A stretch of 64,000 bases of DNA from Puffinus mauretanicus (lineage: Eukaryota; Chordata; Aves; Procellariiformes; Procellariidae): positions 1,116,001 through 1,180,000 of the forward strand of contig JAJKFH010003821.1 of assembly GCA_023333565.1 (NCBI GenBank). Reading direction: 5' to 3'. Made by a program: the position numbers and the translations under genes. Below, in pieces: positions 53,140-63,577 of the stretch (position 1 is its first letter; each line of letters opens with the position of its first letter). A model generated the notes under the pieces. The model saw nothing but the letters and a program-made list of their open reading frames with translations. It did not search any database and was not told the DNA's origin.

Positions 53140-53505
53140 GGGAAGAGCTATGGATGTCATCTATCTGGAGAAGAGAAGGCTCCAGGGACACCTTATTGTG
53201 GCCTTTCAGTACTTAAAGGGGACTTATAAGAAAGATGGGGACAGACTTTTTAGTAGGGCCTGGTACATTCAGGCTAGATATAAGGAAGAAATTTTTTACA
53301 ATGAGGGTGGTGAAACAGTGGAACAGGTTGCCCAGAGAGGTGGTAGATGCCCCATCCCTGGAAACATTCAAGGTCAGGTTGGACGGGGCTCTGAGCAACC
53401 TGATCTAGTTGAAGGTGTCCCTGCTCACTGCAGGAGGGTTGGACTAGACGACCTTTAAAGGTCTCTTCCAACGCAAACCATTCTATGATTCTATGATTCT
53501 ATGAT
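53140..53505 (+). mobile_element. CR1 LINE 3' end with internal deletion
   Basis: A second sense-strand CR1, of another subfamily: GAGAAGAGAAGGCTCCAGGG, CAGTACTTAAAGGGGACTTA, GAACAGGTTGCCCAGAGAGG, GGTTGGACTAGACGACCTTT and the terminal TTCTATGATTCTATGATTC. Its 5' edge is unusual. GCTATGGATGTCATCTATCTGGA fits the CR1 reverse-transcriptase region around the Asp-Val-Ile-Tyr-Leu motif, but it runs straight into the 3' part at CTGGAG, so most of the distal ORF is absent. A 5-bp word, CTGGA, is shared by both expected flanks. The element is inside the last SH3RF3 intron, about 400 bases before the final exon. Confidence 0.9.
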
Positions 53506-53516
53506 TTTTGGATGGA

Positions 53517-53564
53517 GCAGATGCAGCGCCGGATGTGTTACGGCAGAGGCAGATGCAGCGCCGG
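53517..53564 (+). repeat. two-copy short tandem duplication
   Basis: The 16-mer GCAGATGCAGCGCCGG occurs exactly at 53517-53532 and again at 53549-53564, a 32-bp period, directly after the CR1 3' end. It is CpG-containing and intronic. It is likely a simple local duplication. Confidence 0.8.
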
Positions 53565-53911
53565 GAGAAAGCGGCTGAGTCCCTGGTGCAGGCTTGGCAC
53601 ACGACCAGGAGCAGGGGCCACCGCGAGTAGTCCAGCCATTTGACAATACCTTCCTGCTTTCATGGTCTGGCTCTGGAGCACGTCCTGGTCAAGTCTCCAA
53701 TCAAGCTGGCCAGAAATCTCCCTGTCATACTGAGTTGTAGTAGAAAATGTAGCTGTATCAGATACGACTGGTGTGCAAAAATGTAACTTATTGATGTTTC
53801 CAAAAGTATTTTTCCCCGAGATTTCTGATTCTGCTTCTGCTGCCTGGCTGCTCCCATCAGGCGCAGACTCGACTGCTGGCTGACCAGGTCTTTGTGTTTT
53901 TGTCTCCAAAG

Positions 53912-54080
53912 GTACCGCGTCGTGGTCCCGTACCCGCCGCAGAGTGAGGCCGAGATCGAACTGAAGGAAGGTGACATTGTGTTTGTGCACAAGAAGCGGG
54001 AGGATGGCTGGTACAAAGGGACGTTGCAGAGGAACGGCAGGACGGGCCTCTTCCCCGGGAGCTTTGTCGAGAGCTTCTGA
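53912..54080 (+). CDS. SH3RF3: SH3RF3 terminal coding exon: SH3 domain 4 and stop
   Basis: The coding part of the last exon (169 bases including TGA), giving residues 389-444 of the visible segment. One base completes Arg, then the fourth SH3 domain follows and the protein ends five residues after it. Landmarks: [20 protein letters not shown] (a divergent ALYDY region followed by an acidic RT loop), [14 protein letters not shown] with the binding-site Trp, and [11 protein letters not shown], where the usual groove Tyr is Phe. That C-terminus and the Tyr in DGWYKG separate SH3RF3 from SH3RF1. The acceptor is TTTTTGTCTCCAAAG. The in-frame ATG at 53892 is intronic. The domain is intact and the stop matches the family end, so the protein is full length at its C-terminus. 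Confidence 0.96.
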
Positions 54081-57000
54081 GGACGGCTCGCCGCTCTCTC
54101 AACTGGAGGAGCTTTCAGGGGAAACTGCATAGCACAAGAAGAGACAGCAAAGGGAAACTGGACTGATAACCACTGCCATTTTTATTTCCAAAGACTCCCC
54201 CCAGGCCCTTCAGTCTACAGCTCGGGAGACGCAGTGCCCCGCTGCGCTCCTGAGACCGCGTGCGGTGCATACAGTGGTATGTTGAAGTAGTGCCTTCCAC
54301 CTGGAATCACAGACTGAAAGGACGCCCATCTGGACTGTACGTAACCTAAACTCCGGCTGTTAACCCTTTGTGTAAATTATAGAGAAGATATCTTTAAAAA
54401 AAATTAAGAGGAAAGTTGTTATATTGCTGTAACTTATTTGTCAGAGCTGCAGTGTTCTTATTACTGGCCTATGCAAGATGGATTTGAGAGTTCAAGAAGG
54501 TGTGCTAGAAGCTCTTAAACTGGGATTTTGTTTTTCGAGAGGGAGGGGAGGGTGGAGAAAACCCCAGCTAAAGATTGGTGCATCGTCGTGCAAGAAAGAA
54601 TGAGGAGTCCAAAACGTTAATGTCATGCTTTCTATATACCTCAAAGATATGCTGCGCAAGTTTGTCAGTGAGTGTGTTAGTGCTCAGAGTCCCATACCAC
54701 CCGGTGTCCTGGCGCTGCTGCCGGGGAGGTGCTGGAGGAAGTACGGCTCCACCATTAAACTGTGGTTATTTGAGCAGAATCCCTTTTGCCTGTCTTCTGC
54801 CCTTATTATATGCAGCATGGATTTTTGTCCTTCAGTATCACTTTCCATTGCTTTTTTGTATGACGTACCTTTTTACTGTAAGAATTGCTCTACTTTATAT
54901 ATATTCCTACTAGATCAGACATTTCCTCTTTTTCATACATCTGGTGCTATTTTTTTTAATTGTTAAAGATTTGGTTTGGTTAAACAGAGAGGCTGCAACA
55001 AGATTTGCATTCAACATACAAAATTAGAAACGTATCTGAAGATCGAGATCAGACTGCTTGTTCATGCTTCATAGAGGAAAAGAGAAAAAGCCGCTTGGTC
55101 ACCGATAAACATACCTGGGGGAGCGTGCCGGTGTAACACGCACGCGCTTGCTCTCTCCTACGTATTTAGGGTGGCTGAAGACCCACGCTGAAGCACAGCG
55201 TTCTGTCTCGAGAGTCATAATTACTTCAGAATTGGAAGTAATTCCCAGAGGAGTCGTTTTAATTGACTTTTCATGGCAATAAGAAGAACACTGCAGGTTC
55301 TAGCACACGCAGGGACCGTGGAGTTTTCCTCTGTCATTGCATCACGGAGACGAGAGCTGATCTGCAACGGCTGTAATTAGCGTTATCAAAATGTGATTTC
55401 TTACTGTAGAAATACACAGTTCTGGAGACTGTTCGATTTCTTAACGTGGTCAAGCTACAATACAAACCGTATCAGGCAATATAAGCTTCCGTCTACCAGG
55501 GACTTAAAGGTGCAATAAATGTAAAGCGAGTTTAGCCAGTTATTCATATGAAGCAGAATGAGAAAAAAATTCCATATTGCGATTGTGAGAGTATTTAAAA
55601 AGACATCAGCTCTTGAGGAACGAAACGCGATGAAAGGCTTTTCGTAGCTGTATCCGTACCTTGCCTTTGCCAGCGGCTGGCTGTTTGCCAAAGCCCACAT
55701 GTGGTGGTCGTTTAAAAGCGTGTCGGAGGCACTGCAACCTGGAGATGATCTTATTAAAAGGAAGAGGCCCAGTGGGTGAACATCATTACTGCGTTACCAG
55801 TGTTTCATATGCGAAGGTGTAAGTTTTGTTTTCATTCAAGCCGTGTATACTAGTACCTATCAAAACCCATGTAAGTGAGCGTTCCTATTTAAGTTCAGCT
55901 CCGTGACTTTGTTCTCTGTAAAATGAGTTTCTTCTTGCTGTCACATGTAACAAACCAATTCCAGAAACACAGTCCATGGCCAAGTATAGCACCTTCAAAC
56001 AGGGAGGCATCATTTTCAGGGTATTTCTTTTTATACTTAACATTGCCACATTTGTTCATATTCCAGATTGTAATGAGTCAGCCACTAAAAGTTTAGTTAC
56101 TGTTGAGAGGAAATTGCCTTTTTATAACCAATAAGAGACTGAAGAAACATCTTCTGGAAAGACTTGCTTGAGACTAGAGCCATATCTGTCCGCGTATTTG
56201 GTTCAGATCAGAACTGGTATCACTGCACCTCCAATAGTAAACTGCACAGTTAGCGAGTCAGCAACACCAAAACGCGTGTTATCGATTCCAATAAAAATTC
56301 TGGGTTAGATCTGTCAGAGATGAGGAGATTTTTTCTGACAACTTACAGTGATTAAAGCTCTCTTAAAATTCTGTTCCATGGGTGTATTTACTACGCTCAG
56401 AAAAAAGAAACATATGACAGCTTGCTTGCTGCCTATTGTGTTTAGCCGGATCGAAAATGGTTCCAGATTTCCACCTTTTCATGCTTGACTCTAACAGGAC
56501 AAAAGTTGATGTGTGAGAAGATCAAGGGAAACACGCAGGTGTCGTGTCATGAAATCAGTGCTTTAAAATATATTTTGCAGGGAGGATGATGGTTTTTTTA
56601 ATGGACAACAACTCTTCCGGTCATACCTCCTGCAAGGAAAAATATTTGGGGGGGAGGAGGGGTGTTTCTATTTTGATAACAGCTGTTTCTGGCCCCCTGT
56701 TTATTGCTTATCATCACAGTTTGGGTTACTGAGTAATCTTCTTGGACAAATCACTTCCATGCCAGGAGCACAAGCGCAGAACTTAATACAGCTCAGTGAT
56801 ACAAAAACGTGACCCAGTGCCATTTGGAAAGTCCTGGACTGAGAGAGGTTCGACTCGTACTGTGGTCTAATTTTTACCTGTCATACCAGGGCAAGGGGGA
56901 GGAGGGGGTATCTGCATCTCCTACAAAAAGAAAAGACTCCTTCTGGCGGCCTCAGTTTGTAAAATGCCAGGTTTGCTCTTCTAGAAATGGGTTCAAGTAA

Positions 57001-57150
57001 TTGAACAATTCCTTTGAACTTTGCACAGCTCAGAAAATGTTTTTGTTATACATGAATGTTAACGTGATTTAGGAAATGTTGGCGGATATGAGTACAAATG
57101 AACTACAATGACTGTGTTTCTGATTCTTTAAATAAAATAAACATTAAGGC
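54081..57150 (+). other. SH3RF3: SH3RF3 3'UTR
   Basis: About 3.1 kb of repeat-free, AT-rich sequence between the stop codon and the most convincing poly(A) signal at 57131. Earlier AATAAA hexamers occur at 55514 and 56290 and could give shorter isoforms. Long U-rich stretches (e.g. 54945-54960) and a GGGGGGGAGGAGGGG run near 56649 could bind RNA-binding proteins. The extent is inferred, since no transcript evidence is visible in the sequence. Confidence 0.65.
57131..57136 (+). terminator. SH3RF3: likely poly(A) signal of SH3RF3
   Basis: AATAAA within AATAAAATAAACATTAAGGC, followed 25-40 bases later by a T-rich stretch (GAGGTTTCTCTCTCTATT) that fits a downstream element. Cleavage would fall near 57150. 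Another AATAAA at 57310 is a weaker alternative. Confidence 0.6.
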
Positions 57151-59561
57151 AACTTGACTGAGGTTTCTCTCTCTATTAGATGGCAAAGTGAACTAACAAT
57201 CTAAGTGGCTCTGAGGTTCACAAGGAAAACAGGGAAGACCCCGCTGCAAACCCTGCTCCTTTTGAGCTGACCCTACATCTCCTTTGCTTTCAGCAGTAAT
57301 TCCCATATAAATAAAGGCCAGTTAAAAGTAAGAGATGCCTGAGCAAAAGTTAGAATCTCCTTCTGGATCTTCTTTTGGCAGATCTGGGATTCTTCAAAAT
57401 CTTGAGAAGTTAACACTTAGCTTACATGTGGAGAAAAGGTGTCTAGGTGCAGAGAAAGAGAGCCTGTCCCCCTAGGAAGAGGGACTAAGGTGGTGAGGGC
57501 AAGGCTATGGCAGAGCAGCCGGGAGGGGATGCAGCAGCAGAAGCATTTGCAAGGAAAAGAGCAGCCGCTAATCCTGCTAGCGGGCTTCAGGGGAGCTCGG
57601 AGGTCGCCTGGTGGCTTGAGCAGGTTTGTGGGCAGAGGAAGGCCCCTTCCTCCTGCCCCTGGCTTGGGCACAGTGCCGGCAGGGTCCACATGTCCTCCAG
57701 TCTACGTACAGCCAAGGAACCGAGAGAGAGGGAAGGAGCAGGTTGTACCCTGGGCATCCGAACGCCCCCCTAGCCCAGGTGAGGGGCATAAGCCCATTTT
57801 TGCACGTGGCCTGAGCTTCCCGTTCAGCAGCACGGTGCAGAGCGCCTGGAGGGGGGCTGTGCTCGGGGTCTGGATGTGTTTGCCTTGGTTGGGCTGGGTG
57901 ATGCCTTTGAGGAAGAGGCACCCGCAGGTGGTGATTCATTGCCCCGGTCGGGAGCGCGTAGGGCAGGGAGGAGCCGGGCTCAGCTAGCTCACCAGGGCGT
58001 CTTTGTCATGGGCTTGCTCAAGGCAGCCACCCCTCCAGCGAGGTGACACGAGTCTCTCTTTGCCTCAGCTGGATCCTGAGTCAAAATTCTGAAATGTGGG
58101 AACTGCAAGAATTTGAACGTGGGCAGGCAAAACCTCTCCTGCTGCTCGGCCTCGCCAGCTGCCCTGGCTGACAAGCAGCGTGGTGCAAAATACCGCACGG
58201 AGGAGCCTGCCAGTTATTTCCAAGCTGGTCTGGAGTGCCGATCCCCTCCATGCTTCACCGGGTCCTGCTCCTCTGGCATCTCTCCGGCCCACGCTGCCAG
58301 CACATGCCGCACGCTTTGCCCAGCTTTTGCACCGCACGCCGCCCTTTGCTCCTGCTCCAGCGCCTGTCAGGAATCCCAGTCATGTTTCAAAAGAAAAATA
58401 ATCATGGTAAAATTGTTACATGGCTTGACTATTCCTAAACGCTCATGGAGAGCAGAACCACCTGGACAACATCTGCAGGGCTTTCCTGCGGCCAAAAGCT
58501 CTTCCTGACATTAGCAGCTCCTTATAACATGGTGAACCTGGCAGCTACACAGCTTGGCTAGTCAGTGCCAAACCAAATAAATGAGCTGTACTCGCAGGGA
58601 AGCCAAGAGGTGATACAGTCTGGAGAAGACCCTGTCCTCGCGTCCCAGCCTTTCATGTAGCAAAAATAACTTTCCAAGCGGTCACAGATGTATTTCCAAT
58701 CACTGGGCTGCGGGTGTCTCCCCTCCCGTCAGAAAACAACTTGATTTTTCTCAGCCACCGAGCAGCACCACCTGCCCCACACTGCCGCAGAGGGGCCACG
58801 AGCCAGGCCACCAAGGGGCTTGCACCAGGGGGGTCCTTTTGCCCCCCAACCCTCCCAGCAGCACGCTGCAGCAGACAGCCTGCGTGTCCCCTCCGTGTTC
58901 GTAGGTACAGCTCAGTTGCAGGTGAGCCCATCCCCACTTGGCTGTCTTCGTTACTCCCACCCCATGGAGACCCCCGCAGCCCCAGGGAAAGACAGCCAGC
59001 ATCCCACCGGCTTGGCAAGGGAGTGACTGGAAGGTGTTTCCAACACAAATGGCTCTTTCTCACCAGCCGAGACGAGACACGGTGTTTTTACAAAGGCAAA
59101 AGAAAGTGTCTTGCATGCAGGATTACGAGCTTTGCAACCTCCTGTGTGCACACGTGCCTGTGTGTGTGGAAAAACCCACGAGCTGGGAGGGCGACCGGGG
59201 AACGGGGCCGCCCCGGTGGTACCGGCCCGCCCCTCTCAGACAGGGCATTGGAAAGGGGAGGGGCTGGCTTTTTAGGGGTGAACGTTCTCGGGGAAATGCT
59301 GCGGCCAGGGAAACCCCGGGCTCGGTCAGTGCTGTCAGCTGCGCAGCTGGGGAAGGTGCCGGCTGCAGCAAAAGATGGGGGTGAACGATGGGGGAGCTGC
59401 CTTCGGCGGTGAGGTTGCGGTCACCCATGGCCTCCCCGTGGGGAGCGCAGCAATGATGGGGAGCACCGCTAAGTGATGGGGCAGAGGAAAAATGAGGCCA
59501 TTAAGACAGGAGGGAAGGGAGGAGTGCCTTCAACTTACTGTCAGAGAAGGAAAACATACTA

Positions 59562-60414
59562 AATTTGCATTTGTTGATCTGCTGGAGAGTAGGAAGGCTC
59601 TGCAGAGGGACCTGGACAGGCTGGATCGATGGGCCGAGGCCAACTGTATGAGGTTCAACAAGGCCAAGTGCCGGGTCCTGCACTTCGGCCACAACAACCC
59701 CAGGCAACGCTACAGGCTTGGGGAAGAGTGGCTGGAAAGCTGCCCAGAGGAAAAGGACCTGGGGTGCTGGTTGACAGCCGGCTGAACATGAGCCGGCAGT
59801 GTGCCCAGGTGGCCAAGAAGGCCAACGGCATCCTGGCCTGTATCAGAAATAGTGTGGCCAGCAGGAGCAGGGAGGTGATCGTGCCCCTGTACTCGGCACT
59901 GGTGAGGCCGCACCTCGAATACTGTGTTCAGTTCTGGGCCTCACTACAAGAAGGACATAGAGTGCAGGTGCTGGGGTGTCCAGAGGGGCAGGCTGGTGAA
60001 GGGCCTGGAGCACAAGTCTTATGAGGGCTGGGGAACTGGGGTTGTTTAGTCTGGAGAAGAGGCTGAGGGAGACCTCATCGCTGGCTCTACAACTACCTGA
60101 AAGGAGGTTGTAGCGAGGTGGGGTTGGTCTCTTCTCCCAAGTAACTAGATAGGACAGAGAGGAAATGGCCTCAGGGGTGCGCCAAGGAGGTTTAGACTGG
60201 ACATTAGGAGAAATTTTTACTGAAAGAGTGGTCAGGCCTTGGACCAGGCTGCCCAGGGAAGTGGTAGAGTCACCATCCCTGGAGGTATTTAAAAGACGTG
60301 TAGATGAGGCCCTTAGGGACATGGTGTAGGGGGCATGGTGTGTTGGATTGACGGTTGGACTCTATGATCTTAAAGGTCTTTTCCAACCTCACTGATTCTA
60401 TGATTCTATGATTT
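59562..60414 (+). mobile_element. partial CR1 LINE with distal reverse-transcriptase ORF
   Basis: The longest CR1 in the window. It carries the C-terminal part of the CR1 ORF2 protein ([20 protein letters not shown], then [17 protein letters not shown], and, in a second frame, [19 protein letters not shown] and [19 protein letters not shown]). The 3'UTR follows and ends GATTCTATGATTCTATGATT. A one-base loss in the G run at 59761-59764 shifts the frame, and a short deletion near 59970-59985 removes further coding sequence, so the copy is dead. Otherwise it is well preserved, suggesting a young insertion of the same subfamily as that at 44545. It is 5'-truncated within ORF2; endonuclease and catalytic RT motifs are absent. 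Confidence 0.95.
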
Positions 60415-61019
60415 TCCAGCTGCACAAGAGTTTGGTAAAGCTGACGCCAGGCATGTCGGTGCATGCAACCCCCTGGCAGGCCCCAGGAGTGCAGTTTTGG
60501 GGTGTGCATGGCAGCAGTGGAGGACAGTCCCATTGCCAGGAGGGCATGTGCTCTGCATCCCACCCGGCCAAGCAGGACCACAACGAGCGCTTGGGGGCCA
60601 GGGTCTCTCAGGAGCGTGCAAGCACAGCCCAGGGGACAGGGCTTTGTGTGACAGCACATCTCCACCTGCTAAGTGGACACGCACCATACCAGCCTCGAGG
60701 AAACCCACTGGGGCTCTGGCTCTGGCTCCGCCACTGCATCAGGTTGGGAGTCGAAGCCCAACACGTCCCCACCGCTGTTCCCGACCCCAGTATGAGGACC
60801 CTGCCCCACACCACCGCTGCCTTCGCGAAGCGCTCGGGGCTGACTCTCATGATGCTGCACAGCCGAGGGGTCCTTTCCTTTCTCCCCAGCGATAGCAGAA
60901 AGGCCTTCACTTGCTCTTCCTCATGGGTATGTCGAATTTGCCCTGCAGCTGCCCACTGGAAAATAAGCCTAGCAGATAGGGGGGCAATTTGTTAAGGTTT
61001 TCCCCTTCCCCTCCCCATA

Positions 61020-61370
61020 TAATTGCCTGGGATCTGCATTAATGAAAACATAAATTGACTGCCACGCTGCTAAATGACAGTCAGGTTTTGTTTGATAGAG
61101 CTGGGAAGTATCTTATCCTGAACATTGGCACCGAACAATCTAAATGCAAATTGCAAAATGTTTGGGGGTAAGGAGGCTGTTTATCTTCTGATGAGGTTAT
61201 ATGATAATGCAGAGAGGGGCGAGAATTGCCTTTCAGTTCCTAAAGGCTATCAAAATGTGTGACGGTTAAACCGTGGGGCCAGTGTTTACATATTATTTTA
61301 ATGGACCAGACTCAGTTATTCGGAGTGGTTTTCTTTTGACAAATCACTTTTTTAAACAAGATGTAGCGCA
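61020..61370. promoter_or_regulatory. candidate conserved non-coding block downstream of SH3RF3
   Basis: A 350-base repeat-free stretch of even composition with many transcription-factor-like words: CTAAATGACAGTCAGG, AGTATCTTATCCTGA (GATA core), ATCTAAATGCAAATTGC (octamer), GTTTATCTTCTGATGAGG and GTTTACATATTATTTTAATGG. It resembles deeply conserved vertebrate enhancers in texture. Conservation cannot be measured from a single sequence. Confidence 0.3.
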
Positions 61371-61799
61371 GCAGCATTTCAGCCATATTTCAGCAATTCT
61401 CAGGCACCCGGGTTAGCGTGGAAAATGACAGAGCAGCCACCATTTTAATCCTGTTATGTCTATTGCTCCCAGCTTGTTCTGCTCTGATGAAACACATTGC
61501 GGTGGCTCGAAAAGGCAGAAAAACACTTGCTGCACTCCCGGCCTATTTCTCTTGTTAGATTAGCAAGTTTATACACGGCAGCACTGCCCAGGTACCTCCA
61601 ACGCTCTTACACAGTAACAGTTACAGGACACGTCTGAAAAATGAAATACAACCACCGCCATCGGCTTCCCGAGAGGCCACCACGCGCTGGGGGTTACGTC
61701 TCTAGCTGGTTGTCCCAGGTTGGATGTGCAGCAGCTTTTGGGCCAGTTGGTTGGTTGGTTGTAAAAAAAGTTACCGCAAAAGACTTCAAACCTGCTCGG

Positions 61800-61960
61800 C
61801 AGATCGCTCTGGCGCGTTACTCGGCGCTACGGTGCCAAGCTCTGGGGTGAGCGCTGGCGGGTGCCTCCGGCGCGGTGGGTACCGGGGGGCCGCACCGTGC
61901 CGGCAGCGCGCCGGGGCTGGCGTCCGCAGCAGCTGGCCGTGCGGGCGTGAGATCTGCGCT
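61800..61960. promoter_or_regulatory. CpG-rich patch (possible small CpG island)
   Basis: CpG dinucleotides are dense here (GCGCGTTACTCGGCGCTACG, CCTCCGGCGCGGTGGGTACC, GGCAGCGCGCCGGGGC), unlike the surrounding AT-rich DNA. It could be an orphan CpG island, a promoter of a non-coding RNA, or simply GC-rich avian DNA. No TATA box or first exon is obvious. Confidence 0.4.
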
Positions 61961-62885
61961 GGCGTTTATACCCTCTGGCATTTTCCACAGGGCAGGCGAG
62001 AGTTTTCTTTAGTCTTGTCCTGGAGGGAAGAGGTGTCTGCGGCACCTCGGGGGTTTCAGCAACCCGAAGCTTTCAGCAACTCACAGAATTGGTCTCCCTG
62101 AAGTTTTTCCACTGAAAGTTTGTAATCTAATCTTCTCGGAGCTTGATTTAGGCTTCTGCCTTTGTCCATAAATTAAGAATGGTTTTGAGTTTACTCCAAC
62201 AGTTTTGCTCATCTGGGAGGCAGAGGAAGGAAAGGATTAATGTGTTATTTTTATTTTAAGTTTTAAATATGTTTCGTGCACAAAAATGTGCAGGAATGTC
62301 TACAAGGCAGGAAAAAAACAATAGATCTGTAAAAGTGACACAAGTTGTGTGTGTATAAATTGTCAGGCCCTCAGACCATTTGGTGTAGAATAGCCAAATA
62401 ACTCACCCAAATCTACAATTAAAAGGACGTTTGAAAGTAAGTGAACACACCAGGGGTGGCCGTGGTGATCTGGACTTTTAGGAAGGGAAATCAGTGCGTG
62501 GAGACCGTAGCCCCACCCAGGAGGGCTCTGCCCGCTGTTGAGAGGGCAGCCAGGATTTCGGTTTCAGCCACCAGCTCTGCTCCTGTGACTGAGACCTTTA
62601 GGGACCGGCCAGGGCATCCCTCGAAAGGGACTCATCGCACCATGGGAGAAGAAGGACTAAGGACAGTTTTGCAAATTCAGCCAATTAATGAGCGCCTGTT
62701 TAATTTACTGTTGTTAGAAAATACAGCAGGTGTTTTTCAAAAGGCTTTGGTGACATGCTAACCTGCAGCTTTTGTGAGCGGGCAAGTTGAGGAAAGCCGG
62801 CGGTTACTGCAGCGGCGAGCTGCACCCGTCAGTGCAGGTGGCTGCACAAGTTAAACACGACGGACCTTGCCTTCGCTACTGTGAT

Positions 62886-62952
62886 AAATATATATGTACA
62901 CACACATAAAACACACACACACATATATATGCGCAAATATATTTATACATAT
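62886..62952 (+). repeat. CA/TA microsatellite
   Basis: An imperfect alternating purine-pyrimidine tract: TATATATGTACACACACATA, then AAACACACACACACATATATATG, then GCGCAAATATATTTATACATA. It is likely length-variable and prone to Z-DNA or cruciform structure. Confidence 0.85.
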
Positions 62953-63562
62953 CACCATCGCTACTTTAGTACCAGCCCCTAAAAGAGCCAGGCATTCTTG
63001 CTGAGCTCTTACGGTGCTGCAGCGCTGCGTGCCATTTTGATTGATGCTATTTAAGCTGGCCCAGGGCTACCTGTGCTTGCGATAGAGGGGGTTGCGTTGC
63101 AAGAGTTTCAGACATCAGATGTAAAGCAACACCAGGGACTTGAAAGAAGCCACCCTCAGGTCTGAGCTGTGGATGACTCCCTTGTCTGAAGCGCGGGGCC
63201 CTTCTGGCAGCTTCTGGATTTCCTCTGATGACCTCCCACCAGTCTGGAGAGTCATTTAAGAAATGACCCAATGCCCAAACTTTCTATGAAGTTCTTCTTC
63301 CTTCAACTCTCCAGTCCTCATAGAAGAGCTCTTCGTTAAATAGGGCAGCGTTCATTCAGATTTAAAGGCAGAAAAATGTATTCTTGGGCATTTCCCACGG
63401 CTTAATATGAAGAGCCGTTGCAACATTGCATCTCCATCCATTTACCCTGAGCAGAGGACAGTAAAGTGCTCTGGAAACACATACCCAATTAATGCTAAAT
63501 TTTGCCCAAGACAATTTGTAAAAAGCACTGCTTCACTTTGTCTAAATAAACATTCATTAGCT

Positions 63563-63577
63563 GAGAGAGAGAGAGAG
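63563..63577 (+). repeat. short GA tract
   Basis: GAGAGAGAGAGAGAG within otherwise unique sequence; a minor simple repeat. Confidence 0.8.

Larger units (their letters stand above)
43700..53911 (+). other. SH3RF3 last intron (10.2 kb)
   Basis: From GTAAGC to an acceptor with the tract TTTGTGTTTTTGTCTCCAAAG. It contains two sense-strand CR1 3' ends (44545-44837 and 53140-53505), short old repeat fragments near 45.9 and 48.2 kb, AT-rich candidate conserved blocks at 46320-46560 and 51880-51990, and a C/T-rich low-complexity stretch near 49790-50060 that holds chance ORFs (e.g. 49744-50286). A 32-bp-period tandem duplication lies just after the second CR1. Confidence 0.85.
1..57150 (+). other. 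SH3RF3: SH3RF3 (POSH2) gene, 3' half
   Basis: Gene span covering all exons found here. SH3RF3 is a paralogue of SH3RF1/POSH: a RING-type E3 ubiquitin ligase and scaffold with four SH3 domains that binds Rac and PAK2 and feeds the JNK pathway (family knowledge). Only the part from the linker before SH3-3 to the stop codon lies in the window: six exons, 444 codons, phases consistent throughout. SH3RF3 is preferred over SH3RF1 because the C-terminus ends [11 protein letters not shown] (SH3RF1 ends ...VENI), SH3-4 has DGWYKG, and the basic segment reads LLKLLAGASTKKKSRSPPS. The vertebrate protein is roughly 880 residues as I remember it, so about half is missing upstream of base 1. Base 1 is a window edge, not the gene start. 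The 3' limit is inferred from the AATAAA at 57131. Confidence 0.93.

Noticed and set aside
57439..57987. 182-codon frame plus an overlapping frame starting MAEQPGGDAAAEAF at 57507
   Set aside because: Overlapping frames are open together in GC-rich sequence, with no homologue recognised and no promoter or splice support. Probably chance.
58714..59412. 232-codon open frame on the + strand, the longest in the window
   Set aside because: It lies in GC-rich DNA where stops are rare. Other frames on both strands are also open, there is no recognised domain, and composition is Pro/Arg/Gly-biased without splice context.
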